A stretch of DNA of 5,521 nt from Mageeibacillus sp. UBA3708 (GTDB lineage Bacteria > Bacillota > Clostridia > Saccharofermentanales > Saccharofermentanaceae), in contig DFIB01000041.1 of assembly GCA_002371375.1 (NCBI GenBank), forward strand, positions 1 to 5,521. Reading direction: 5' to 3'. The position numbers and the translations under genes are program-made. The notes beneath the pieces are model-generated. The model saw only the letters and a program-made list of their open reading frames with translations, made no database searches and was not told the DNA's origin. Shown one piece after another: positions 1 to 5,521 of this stretch (positions are counted from its first letter, which is position 1; each line of letters opens with the position of its first letter).

Positions 1-1082
1 ACCATACCGACCATCAGCTTGGCCGTGTACTGGCCGCATCACTGAATCTGGATGTCATTGCGGTCGTCAGTCTGCGCAGCGACAAGGTAGTCAGATACGC
101 TTCCGAAGGCTTCACCGTCGAACCGGTGGATCTCTCTGATCTTTCCATCAGGGAAAAGGAAATCAATACAACGGAAGCGCTGATCCGGGGAACGGCAGCG
201 GGACTGGAGAAGCTGGGTTACAGAAGCGGCGGTTTTGACTGCTATGCGGAAAGTGATGTAATCCCCGGCGGCGGCATGTCCAGCAGCGCGGCATTTGAAG
301 TACTGCTCGGAACAATCATGAGTGAACTGTTCAATGACGGTAAGGTCAGCGCGGAGACAATTGCGAAAAACGGTCAGTATGCCGAAAACGTATATTTCGG
401 CAAACCGTGCGGACTGCTTGATCAGATGGCATGTTCAGTCGGAAGCTTTGCGGCAATTGATTTTGCGGATAAGGAAAACCCCGTTGTTGAAAAGATCGAT
501 TTCAATCCGGCAGACTACGGCTACAAGCTGATCCTGACCGATGTCAGAGCGAGCCATGCCGAACTGAGCGGTGAATACGGAGCGGTTCCGGCAGAGATGA
601 AGTGTGTTGCCAAAGTACTCGGTTATGAAGTTCTGTCTGAGACAAACGAAGCTGAACTGACAGCCAATGTCGGAAAGATCCGTGAGGCATGCGGTGACAG
701 AGCGTTCCTGCGCGCATATCATTTCGTCAAGGAGACCGAACGGGCAAAACTCCAGGCTGAAGCGCTGAAAAACAAGGATATCGATACATTCCTGAATCTG
801 ATCAAAGAATCCGGTCATTCTTCCTATATGTATCTTCAGAACATCAACGTTCCCGGTGCCATAAAGGATCAGCCGGTTGCGCTTGCGCTTGCGCTGAGTG
901 ATTCCGTTCTTGCGGGCAAAGGCGCGTACCGTGTTCACGGCGGCGGATTTGCCGGAACAATACAGGCTTTCGTTGACAACGGTGCCGTAATTGGTTATAA
1001 AGATAGTATGGACCACGTATTCGGTGAAGGTTCATGCAGTGTACTCAAGATACGCAGGTATGGTGGAATAAGGGTTGTTTGA
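1..1082 (+). CDS. galK: Galactokinase, 5' end outside window
   Basis: GHMP-family kinase that phosphorylates galactose with ATP to galactose-1-phosphate, the first committed step of the cytoplasmic Leloir pathway. The frame is open from the left edge (first full codon at base 3) and begins with HTDHQLGR, the downstream half of the galactokinase signature GNHTDHQ, so about 60-70 N-terminal residues, including the usual catalytic Arg region, are missing. The 359 visible residues contain the phosphate-binding loop PGGGMSSSAAFEV (about bases 264-302), the catalytic-Asp segment GLLDQMA (Asp codon 420-422) and the third GHMP motif RVHGGGFAG (about 933-956). The C-terminus (GEGSCSVLKIR) is complete, ending in TGA. 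Reading RVHGGGFAG rather than RMTGGGFGG is, as I recall, typical of the clostridial branch. It lies 21 bases upstream of galT in the same direction, so the two are almost certainly cotranscribed. No promoter is visible. Family assignment is near certain. Confidence 0.96.
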   Translation, partial: HTDHQLGRVLAASLNLDVIAVVSLRSDKVVRYASEGFTVEPVDLSDLSIREKEINTTEALIRGTAAGLEKLGYRSGGFDCYAESDVIPGGGMSSSAAFEVLLGTIMSELFNDGKVSAETIAKNGQYAENVYFGKPCGLLDQMACSVGSFAAIDFADKENPVVEKIDFNPADYGYKLILTDVRASHAELSGEYGAVPAEMKCVAKVLGYEVLSETNEAELTANVGKIREACGDRAFLRAYHFVKETERAKLQAEALKNKDIDTFLNLIKESGHSSYMYLQNINVPGAIKDQPVALALALSDSVLAGKGAYRVHGGGFAGTIQAFVDNGAVIGYKDSMDHVFGEGSCSVLKIRRYGGIRVV

Positions 1083-1103
1083 GTCTTACACTGGAGGTCT
1101 CTT

Positions 1104-2600
1104 ATGATCGATTCATACATTACTGAGCTTGTTAACTATGCCATAGATTCCGGACTCATCTGCGAAGATGACCGCATTTATTCTGTCAACAGATTGCTTG
1201 AATTATTCGGACTTAATGATTACACGACGCCTGATGATGCGGCCGCACTCCCCGCGCGGCCTGTCGCGGAGATCTTAAAGGACATGACCGACTACGCGGC
1301 AGAGAAGGGGCTTCTGGAGTCAGATACGATAACTAACCGCGACCTGTTCGATACGAAGATAATGGGTCTTGTCACAGCACCGCCGTCAGAAGTAAGGCGA
1401 AGATTCTCAGAGCTTTATAATACTTCACCGGGAGCTGCAACCTCCTGGTATTACAGTTTTGCATCAAGTTCCAATTACATCCGTACGGACCGCACGGCCA
1501 GAGATGAGAGATGGCAGACTGATACAGAATACGGAACGCTTGATATCACCATTAATCTCAGCAAGCCGGAGAAGGATCCGCGCGATATTGCGGCTGCCGG
1601 CAAAGCAAAGAGATCCGGCTATCCGGCATGCCTTCTGTGCTGTGAGAATGAGGGGTACGCAGGTTCGATCAACCACCCTGCAAGACAGAATCACAGGGTC
1701 ATCCCGATCACTTTGGACGGCACAGATTATTTCCTGCAGTATTCGCCTTACATCTACTACAACGAGCACTGTATCGTATTCAACAGGAAGCATACGCCGA
1801 TGGTGATCGACAGGGCCGTATTCGGCAAACTCCTTGACTTTGTCAGACAATTCCCGCATTACATAATCGGGTCTAATGCGGACCTTCCTATCGTGGGCGG
1901 ATCGATATTGAGCCACGACCATTTCCAGGGGGGAAGATATGAATTTCCGATGGCAAGGGCACCCATCGAGAAGAAGATAGAATTCGAAGGCTATCCGCAG
2001 GTATCAGCCGGCATTGTCAGGTGGCCTCTGTCTGTCATCAGGCTTAACAGCGCCGACAAGGACGCGGTCGTTGACCTGTCTGATAAGATTCTTAAGAAAT
2101 GGCGTTCATATACTGATGAATCCGCCTTCATCCTCGCGGAGACTGACGGCATTCCACATAATACGATTACGCCTATCGCCAGAATGCGGGATGGTCATTA
2201 CGAACTGGATCTCGTACTTCGCAATAACATCACAACAGAGGAGTGTCCGCTCGGATATTATCACCCTCATTCGCAGTACCATCACATCAAGAAAGAGAAC
2301 ATCGGCCTGATCGAAGTCATGGGTCTTGCAGTCCTCCCTTCACGCCTCAAGAACGAACTGTCGATGCTGTCAGATGCAATACTCGAAGGCAGGAATCTCC
2401 GTGCTGAAGAGGCCCTCGCCAAGCACGCTGACTGGGCATACGGATGGATCGGGAATTACGACATAAACGCCGGCAATATCGGTGATATTATCCGGCGTGA
2501 GGTTGGAGTTGTTTTCGCGCATGTCCTTGAAGACGCAGGTGTGTACAAATGCGATGACAAGGGGCGCGCGGACTTCATGAGATTTATCGATTCCGTGTGA
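1104..2600 (+). CDS. galT: UDP-glucose--hexose-1-phosphate uridylyltransferase, class II
   Basis: Transfers UMP from UDP-glucose to galactose-1-phosphate, giving UDP-galactose and glucose-1-phosphate, the second Leloir-pathway reaction. At 498 residues it has the usual length of the Firmicutes-type (class II) enzyme, which is longer than the ~350-residue E. coli type. Characteristic blocks appear in order: YPACLLCCENEGYAGS (about 173-188), HPARQNHR (191-198), the His-rich block GGSILSHDHFQGG (265-277), and HPHSQYHHIKKENIGLIEV followed by MGLAVLPSRL (387-415). The start is the ATG at 1104, preceded by GGAGG at 1093-1097 with a 6-base gap. The HPHSQ string superficially resembles the class I catalytic HPHxQ motif, but it sits in the class II HPHxxxHHIKKENIGL block, so I do not read it as a class I active site. 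It follows galK by 21 bases. The last 17 bases overlap the end of the convergent phosphoesterase gene. Confidence 0.97.
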   Translation: MIDSYITELVNYAIDSGLICEDDRIYSVNRLLELFGLNDYTTPDDAAALPARPVAEILKDMTDYAAEKGLLESDTITNRDLFDTKIMGLVTAPPSEVRRRFSELYNTSPGAATSWYYSFASSSNYIRTDRTARDERWQTDTEYGTLDITINLSKPEKDPRDIAAAGKAKRSGYPACLLCCENEGYAGSINHPARQNHRVIPITLDGTDYFLQYSPYIYYNEHCIVFNRKHTPMVIDRAVFGKLLDFVRQFPHYIIGSNADLPIVGGSILSHDHFQGGRYEFPMARAPIEKKIEFEGYPQVSAGIVRWPLSVIRLNSADKDAVVDLSDKILKKWRSYTDESAFILAETDGIPHNTITPIARMRDGHYELDLVLRNNITTEECPLGYYHPHSQYHHIKKENIGLIEVMGLAVLPSRLKNELSMLSDAILEGRNLRAEEALAKHADWAYGWIGNYDINAGNIGDIIRREVGVVFAHVLEDAGVYKCDDKGRADFMRFIDSV

Positions 2601-2609
2601 TTATCTCAT
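2577..2609. repeat. Short inverted repeat at convergent gene ends
   Basis: ATGAGAT (2577-2583) and ATCTCAT (2603-2609) form a perfect 7-base inverted repeat whose 19-base loop covers the 17-base overlap between galT and the phosphoesterase gene. The stem is AT-rich and is not followed by a T-run on either strand, so it is not a standard intrinsic terminator. It may be chance, or a weak bidirectional transcript-end structure. Confidence 0.3.
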
Positions 2610-3105
2610 CGATCGTCCGGGGGGTGAATCCGAGGAGATCCGCTCCGACGTTGTACGCCTTCTCCAGCCCCTCCATGAACATGCAGGCCTCGTTCCTTGT
2701 TTTGTGGATATGCCCAAAAAAGTGGTAGAACCCGTCATAATAACCGGGCCATTCCGCCACGGGATAATGGCACAGGAATATTGTGTGTCCGTGATCCCTT
2801 ACGACCTCCATCTGCGATATGCTCACGAAGTATGACGATGCCTCCGGATCAGCAGTTATTATCTTGTCGTGGTTCCCGGCGATGAGGCGCTTGCGCCCCT
2901 TGAGCTGCTTCAGATAACCGGTGACCGGCTTCCCGGCTTTGTGACTGAAATCCCCGACGATATACACGTCGTCATTGTCATTAACAACGCTGTTCCAGTT
3001 CTCTATGATCACCCTGTCCATCTCCTCCGCATCCGCGAAAGGACGGCCGCACAATTTGATTATATTCTCATGCCCGAAATGCGTATCAGCTATATAGTAC
3101 TTCAT
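2584..3105 (-). CDS. Calcineurin-like metallophosphoesterase (COG4186-like)
   Basis: A 173-residue single-domain, probably cytoplasmic, dinuclear-metal phosphoesterase. The metal-binding motifs are all present and in order: DTH (D7, H9), GDF (D52), GNHD (77-80), CHYP (H113) and GHIH (131-134). The NVGAD near the C-terminus (152-156) and the EWPGYYDG stretch after HYP match, as I recall, the compact phosphoesterase group COG4186, whose physiological substrate is unknown. No signal peptide or membrane segment is visible. Its ATG overlaps the stop of the upstream sigma-factor gene as ATGA (3102-3105). No well-placed ribosome binding site precedes it: the nearest purine run, AGGGAG (3120-3125), is 14 bases from the start. 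Translation is therefore probably coupled to the sigma-factor gene. The 3' end runs 17 bases into galT on the opposite strand. The fold is very secure, but the substrate cannot be told from sequence. Confidence 0.93.
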   Translation of the reverse strand: MKYYIADTHFGHENIIKLCGRPFADAEEMDRVIIENWNSVVNDNDDVYIVGDFSHKAGKPVTGYLKQLKGRKRLIAGNHDKIITADPEASSYFVSISQMEVVRDHGHTIFLCHYPVAEWPGYYDGFYHFFGHIHKTRNEACMFMEGLEKAYNVGADLLGFTPRTIDEIITRNR

Positions 3106-5162
3106 CTTACCAGCTTGATCTCCCTCTCATAATAATCAGCTCCGCCTGCACCTGTTATCTCACCGATAAAACTTATATCCCCGTTGGCGTCATAGTACGG
3201 TATCGCGGCCTTGACGGCCTCATCCCTGAGGTTATATTCATAAGGTTTGAACCCGGCCATATCTGTCTGGTAATACTGCTTGCCTTCCGAGTCCATATAT
3301 TGCTTGACCGAGTCATATACAGCCTTATCGAATCCGTCTTTGCTCATGCCGTTTACTTCAATGAACTCATCCTTGGTCAGGATGTGGCCGTCCTCCAGCG
3401 AGATATTGTAAACAGCATAAGAATCACCATCAATATCATCGAGATACACCACGACCAGACTCAGAATGCTGTCACCTATGAAGTACTTATAATCCGTTCC
3501 TCCCAGGTACTGTGCCTCCTCGTTATACGACGCGGCACACCCGCTGATATCCTTGCGGATCTCCGAATTGAATCCCGACATATCGACGCCGTCGATCACC
3601 ACCTCAGGGATCTTGTATTCGCATCCGCCCGCCTTTACCGTCTCTGCAAGCCTTACCTCTGCCGCCTTCTCCTCTGCAGCGGGTCCGGAGCCACCGACAA
3701 CATATTCCTTGCTGTCCCTGGACAGGATAAAGCTTGGCTCATCGCTCGTAACCGTTACAGTCACAACATCACCCTCACTGAGGAGTGAACACTTATCAAG
3801 TTTGTATGTAACACTTCCGCCGGGATTATACGGAAGTCCCAGCGATTCGACTCTCGCCGTGATCTTAGGCGACTGCCCCTCAAAAACAACCCTTACATAA
3901 TCGAAAGGATCGATCACCTCTTTATCCTTCAATCCGTCAACCTTGTACACGATATCCTTCAGTTCAAACTCAACATTATTCTCTTCCTCGACAGCCTTGA
4001 TCTCCTCAGCTTTATACCACTTAAAGACTATCTCTTCGCCGTTCGCAAGCAGCTCACGCTTGTTCCAGCTGCCGCCGATCATCTTCTGCAGCTCCGCACG
4101 GCTCACACTGCCAAGTTCAGGATAATCCTGCTTCATTCTGTCGTAATCCAGCGAATAATCAAGTATACCGCGCGGACTGTATCCGTTAACAGAATAAGTA
4201 ACATAATCGCTGACCGGTATCACCTTAGGCTCAGTTTTCTTGTCGCTTCCGAAGATCAGCAATCCGCCGACGATCGCCGAGCCCGTCAGAGCCAATGCCA
4301 GTGCGCCCGTTATCACCTTGCCGGATGTCGTAGACAGGAACCCGGACTTGGCAGGCTTCATCCTGCCGGCGGATTTGGCGGTTTTGGAGGCGGTGTTTGC
4401 TGCGCCTGCAGCGGCGCCGCCTGCTGCAGCATTAGTTACGGCATTTGCGGCACCCTGAGCGGCGCCGGCCGTGAGATCGATCCCCGCTTTCAAAGCGGGA
4501 ACGGCCAGCATCGGCTGCGGTATGCTGATCTTTGCCATCTGCGAATTAAAGAGCCTCGTGAAGAAAGGTGCCGCCGCCAGCACGAGCTTGTTCTCATCAA
4601 CATAAGAACCGAGCGCACTCTTGAACTTGTTGCGCGCCGACATTAGCCTCGTCTTCACCGTCCCCTCGGAACAGTCCATCGCCCTTGCGATCTCGGAGAT
4701 CTTCATGTCATCATAATAGTGCATAAACAGCGTCTGATACTGGACAGCCGACAGCGACTCACGCAAAACCTTATTGATAATGTCCGCCTTTTCCTTCTCC
4801 TCGATGAAAGAGTCCGGCAGCATGTCAACTTCCTCCCAATCCTCTGCCAGCGCATCCAGCTCTGCATCACTGTCGCTGAACACAACATTTCTTCTCTTCC
4901 TGTAGAAATCAATCGACTTCAGAGATGCGATCCTCACCATCCACGCCGAATACGCCTCGGGCGACTCCAGCTTATCCAGCGACTGATACACCGCCAGATA
5001 CACCTCCTGCGTCACATCCTCGGCATCCTCCGCCGAGTTCAGATGCCCGTAGCAAGTCGAGTAGACCAGCCTGTACGTCTCCTTATAAAACTCATCGAAA
5101 ACATCCCTCTCTCCGGCCTGGAACTTCCTGATCAATCCGATTACGTTTTCTTTGTCTGCCAT
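3102..5162 (-). CDS. Membrane-anchored ECF sigma factor with C-terminal extracytoplasmic domain
   Basis: A ~686-residue protein, far longer than a normal ECF sigma factor (~180-200). Sigma region 2 lies at about residues 17-88 (includes AEDAEDVTQEVYLAVYQSL and the DFYRKRR end). Sigma region 4 lies at about 125-183, with the helix-turn-helix KISEIARAMDCSEGTVKTRL. Next come a hydrophobic stretch (LVLAAAPFFTRLF, ~193-205), an Ala/Gly-rich linker (15 Ala in 27 residues, ~232-258), a Lys/Arg-rich stretch and one transmembrane helix (~282-304). The positive charge before the helix puts the sigma part in the cytoplasm and the last ~380 residues outside. The outer part shows two similar beta-rich modules (beginning VSDYVTYSVNGYSP ~317 and FDYVRVVFEGQSP ~420). 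A C-terminal domain (~502-686, with KIPEVVIDG and YNISLEDGHILTKDEF) resembles RsiV-like DUF4163/DUF3298 sensors, which I assign only tentatively. I infer that the sigma domain is held at the membrane until released or activated. The ATG at 5162 is chosen because GGAGG lies 8 bases upstream. Earlier in-frame TTG (5183) and ATG (5177) lack a ribosome site and sit at or near the predicted transcript start. Its stop overlaps the phosphoesterase start. Confidence 0.92.
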   Translation of the reverse strand: MADKENVIGLIRKFQAGERDVFDEFYKETYRLVYSTCYGHLNSAEDAEDVTQEVYLAVYQSLDKLESPEAYSAWMVRIASLKSIDFYRKRRNVVFSDSDAELDALAEDWEEVDMLPDSFIEEKEKADIINKVLRESLSAVQYQTLFMHYYDDMKISEIARAMDCSEGTVKTRLMSARNKFKSALGSYVDENKLVLAAAPFFTRLFNSQMAKISIPQPMLAVPALKAGIDLTAGAAQGAANAVTNAAAGGAAAGAANTASKTAKSAGRMKPAKSGFLSTTSGKVITGALALALTGSAIVGGLLIFGSDKKTEPKVIPVSDYVTYSVNGYSPRGILDYSLDYDRMKQDYPELGSVSRAELQKMIGGSWNKRELLANGEEIVFKWYKAEEIKAVEEENNVEFELKDIVYKVDGLKDKEVIDPFDYVRVVFEGQSPKITARVESLGLPYNPGGSVTYKLDKCSLLSEGDVVTVTVTSDEPSFILSRDSKEYVVGGSGPAAEEKAAEVRLAETVKAGGCEYKIPEVVIDGVDMSGFNSEIRKDISGCAASYNEEAQYLGGTDYKYFIGDSILSLVVVYLDDIDGDSYAVYNISLEDGHILTKDEFIEVNGMSKDGFDKAVYDSVKQYMDSEGKQYYQTDMAGFKPYEYNLRDEAVKAAIPYYDANGDISFIGEITGAGGADYYEREIKLVR

Positions 5163-5170
5163 GTCCTTAT

Positions 5171-5175
5171 CCTCC
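5171..5175 (-). promoter_or_regulatory. Ribosome binding site fixing the sigma-factor start
   Basis: On the minus strand this reads GGAGG, 8 bases before the ATG at 5162-5160. It lies inside any reading frame begun at the upstream TTG (5183) or ATG (5177), neither of which has a Shine-Dalgarno sequence. The ATG at 5162 is therefore the preferred start. Confidence 0.85.
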
Positions 5176-5188
5176 ATCAGCAATTTGT

Positions 5189-5197
5189 ATTATACCA
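5189..5197 (-). promoter_or_regulatory. Extended -10 promoter for the sigma-factor operon
   Basis: The minus strand reads TGGTATAAT, a perfect TATAAT hexamer with the TGn extension. The hexamer at the expected 17-base distance (5212-5217, CAATCC) is a poor -35 match, which extended -10 promoters tolerate. Transcription would begin near 5182, giving a leader of about 20 bases that includes the GGAGG site. Confidence 0.65.
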
Positions 5198-5201
5198 ATT
5201 A

Positions 5202-5227
5202 GTCGCAGACAGGATTGATTTGGTTCA
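5202..5227 (-). promoter_or_regulatory. Possible ECF-type promoter (autoregulation)
   Basis: The minus strand reads TGAACC (5227-5222), 16 bases, then CGAC (5205-5202). Bacillus ECF sigma factors recognise TGAAAC-like -35 elements 16-17 bases from CGTC, CGTA or CGAC -10 elements, and often transcribe their own genes. The match, spacing and location immediately upstream of an ECF sigma gene make autoregulation plausible. The motif is short, so chance is not excluded. Confidence 0.4.
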
Positions 5228-5430
5228 TTGTTGGAAGGATATTTTTTGAGAATGTCGAAAAAGTGGTCATATAGTATCTTTTGAACACGTCCGGATGGGG
5301 TGAACGCAGCGTTTTGGTACCGGTTATTTGAATATCCATAATCCCCCATATAATCATGATTCTGTGAGTGGCATTAACCTCAGTTGACAGTATGGAATAG
5401 ACGCAGCAATCTGAATTCGCATGACCCACA

Positions 5431-5521
5431 CCGTTTCCGCAGAAAAACGGCATCTCTTCCGCAGAAAATGCGGAAAAAATCTTAAATCTCGCGGATTCCG
5501 CAAGAATCAGAAATCTTTCCG
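5431..5521. repeat. Cluster of TTCCGCA repeats in both orientations
   Basis: TTCCGCA occurs at 5435-5441, 5457-5463 and 5496-5502. A further TTCCG at 5517-5521 is cut by the window edge, and an inverted copy TGCGGAA lies at 5469-5475. The first two copies share the longer unit TTCCGCAGAAAA and begin 22 bases apart; the third and fourth begin 21 bases apart. The third copy is also part of the small palindrome GCGGATTCCGC (5491-5501). The first sits in the loop side of CCGTTT/AAACGG (5431-5436 with 5445-5450). This could be a regulator-binding array or part of an element that continues beyond the window. Confidence 0.6.
5457..5475. repeat. Hairpin TTCCGCA-GAAAA-TGCGGAA
   Basis: A perfect 7-base stem with a 5-base loop, formed by two oppositely oriented members of the TTCCGCA cluster. 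On the plus strand it is followed by an A-run. On the minus strand the T-run comes before, not after, the stem. It therefore does not look like an intrinsic terminator in either direction. Confidence 0.5.

Larger units (their letters stand above)
5163..5521. other. Upstream intergenic region of the sigma-factor gene
   Basis: About 360 bases with no gene I can support. The part next to the sigma gene carries the ribosome site and the two overlapping promoter candidates. The middle holds two perfect small palindromic sequences, AACGCAGCGTT (5303-5313) and AATCATGATT (5352-5361), which could be operator-like sites or chance. There is also an isolated TTGACA on the plus strand (5384-5389) with no acceptable -10 downstream. 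The far end holds the TTCCGCA repeat cluster. Two short minus-strand frames (60 and 84 codons) cross the region, but they lack ribosome sites and recognisable sequence, and they run through the promoter. No intrinsic terminator with a T-run was found. Confidence 0.6.

Noticed and set aside
435..1016. 193-codon frame antisense to galK
   Set aside because: Lies wholly inside a certain galactokinase gene and its protein resembles nothing I know; a frame shadow.
126..1082. galK starting at the GTG at 126
   Set aside because: The same frame is open to the left edge and encodes the HTDHQLGR signature upstream, so this GTG is an internal valine codon; the true start is outside the window.
5160..5183. 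Sigma-factor start at TTG 5183 or ATG 5177
   Set aside because: Neither has a ribosome site and both fall at or just after the predicted transcription start; the ATG at 5162 has GGAGG 8 bases upstream.
4719..5249. 176-codon plus-strand frame antisense to the sigma domain
   Set aside because: Fully opposite the well-conserved sigma regions, Leu/Arg/His-rich as expected of an antisense shadow.
5167..5349. 60-codon minus-strand frame upstream of the sigma gene
   Set aside because: No ribosome site before its ATG, no recognisable sequence, and it contains the sigma promoter and ribosome site at its 3' end.
5384..5389. Plus-strand promoter with TTGACA
   Set aside because: No acceptable -10 lies 16-18 bases downstream (CAATCT at best), and no plus-strand gene follows.
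5199..5453. 84-codon minus-strand frame in the intergenic region
   Set aside because: No ribosome site, unrecognised protein of random-looking composition, overlaps promoter elements and starts inside the repeat cluster.
5457..5475. Intrinsic terminator at the TTCCGCA hairpin
   Set aside because: The stem is only 7 bases and no T-run follows it on either strand; the T-run on the minus strand comes before the stem.
5431..5521. CRISPR array
   Set aside because: The repeated unit is 7-12 bases, spacings are irregular and one copy is inverted; CRISPR repeats are longer, uniform and same-strand.

Overview
The window looks like chromosomal DNA from a low-to-mid-GC Firmicute, most likely a clostridial (Lachnospiraceae-like) gut or rumen anaerobe. 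This is inferred from strong GGAGG ribosome binding sites, an extended -10 promoter (TGGTATAAT), the Firmicutes-type (class II) galactose-1-phosphate uridylyltransferase, and a membrane-anchored ECF sigma factor of a kind I associate with Clostridia. No mobile element, CRISPR array, tRNA or rRNA is visible.

Left half (1-2600, plus strand): the end of a Leloir-pathway operon. A galactokinase (galK), whose first residues lie outside the window, is followed after 21 bases by a complete class II galT. GalK phosphorylates galactose and GalT exchanges the phosphate sugar with UDP-glucose. The two genes together feed galactose into glucose-1-phosphate.

Right half (2584-5162, minus strand): a two-gene unit converging on galT. 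The upstream gene encodes a ~686-residue protein with an ordinary ECF sigma factor (regions 2 and 4) at its N-terminus. This is joined through an Ala/Gly-rich linker to one transmembrane helix and a ~380-residue putative extracytoplasmic part. The far C-terminus resembles anti-sigma/sensor domains of the RsiV/DUF3298-DUF4163 type. Its stop codon overlaps (ATGA) the start of a small calcineurin-like metallophosphoesterase. That gene's own end overlaps the end of galT by 17 bases.

The right edge (5163-5521) is noncoding as far as I can tell. Next to the sigma gene it holds an extended -10 promoter and, overlapping it, an ECF-like promoter (TGAACC-N16-CGAC) that suggests autoregulation. At the far edge is a cluster of short TTCCGCA repeats in both orientations. 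The most interesting object is the one-polypeptide sigma factor plus membrane sensor with its possible autoregulatory promoter and coupled phosphoesterase.
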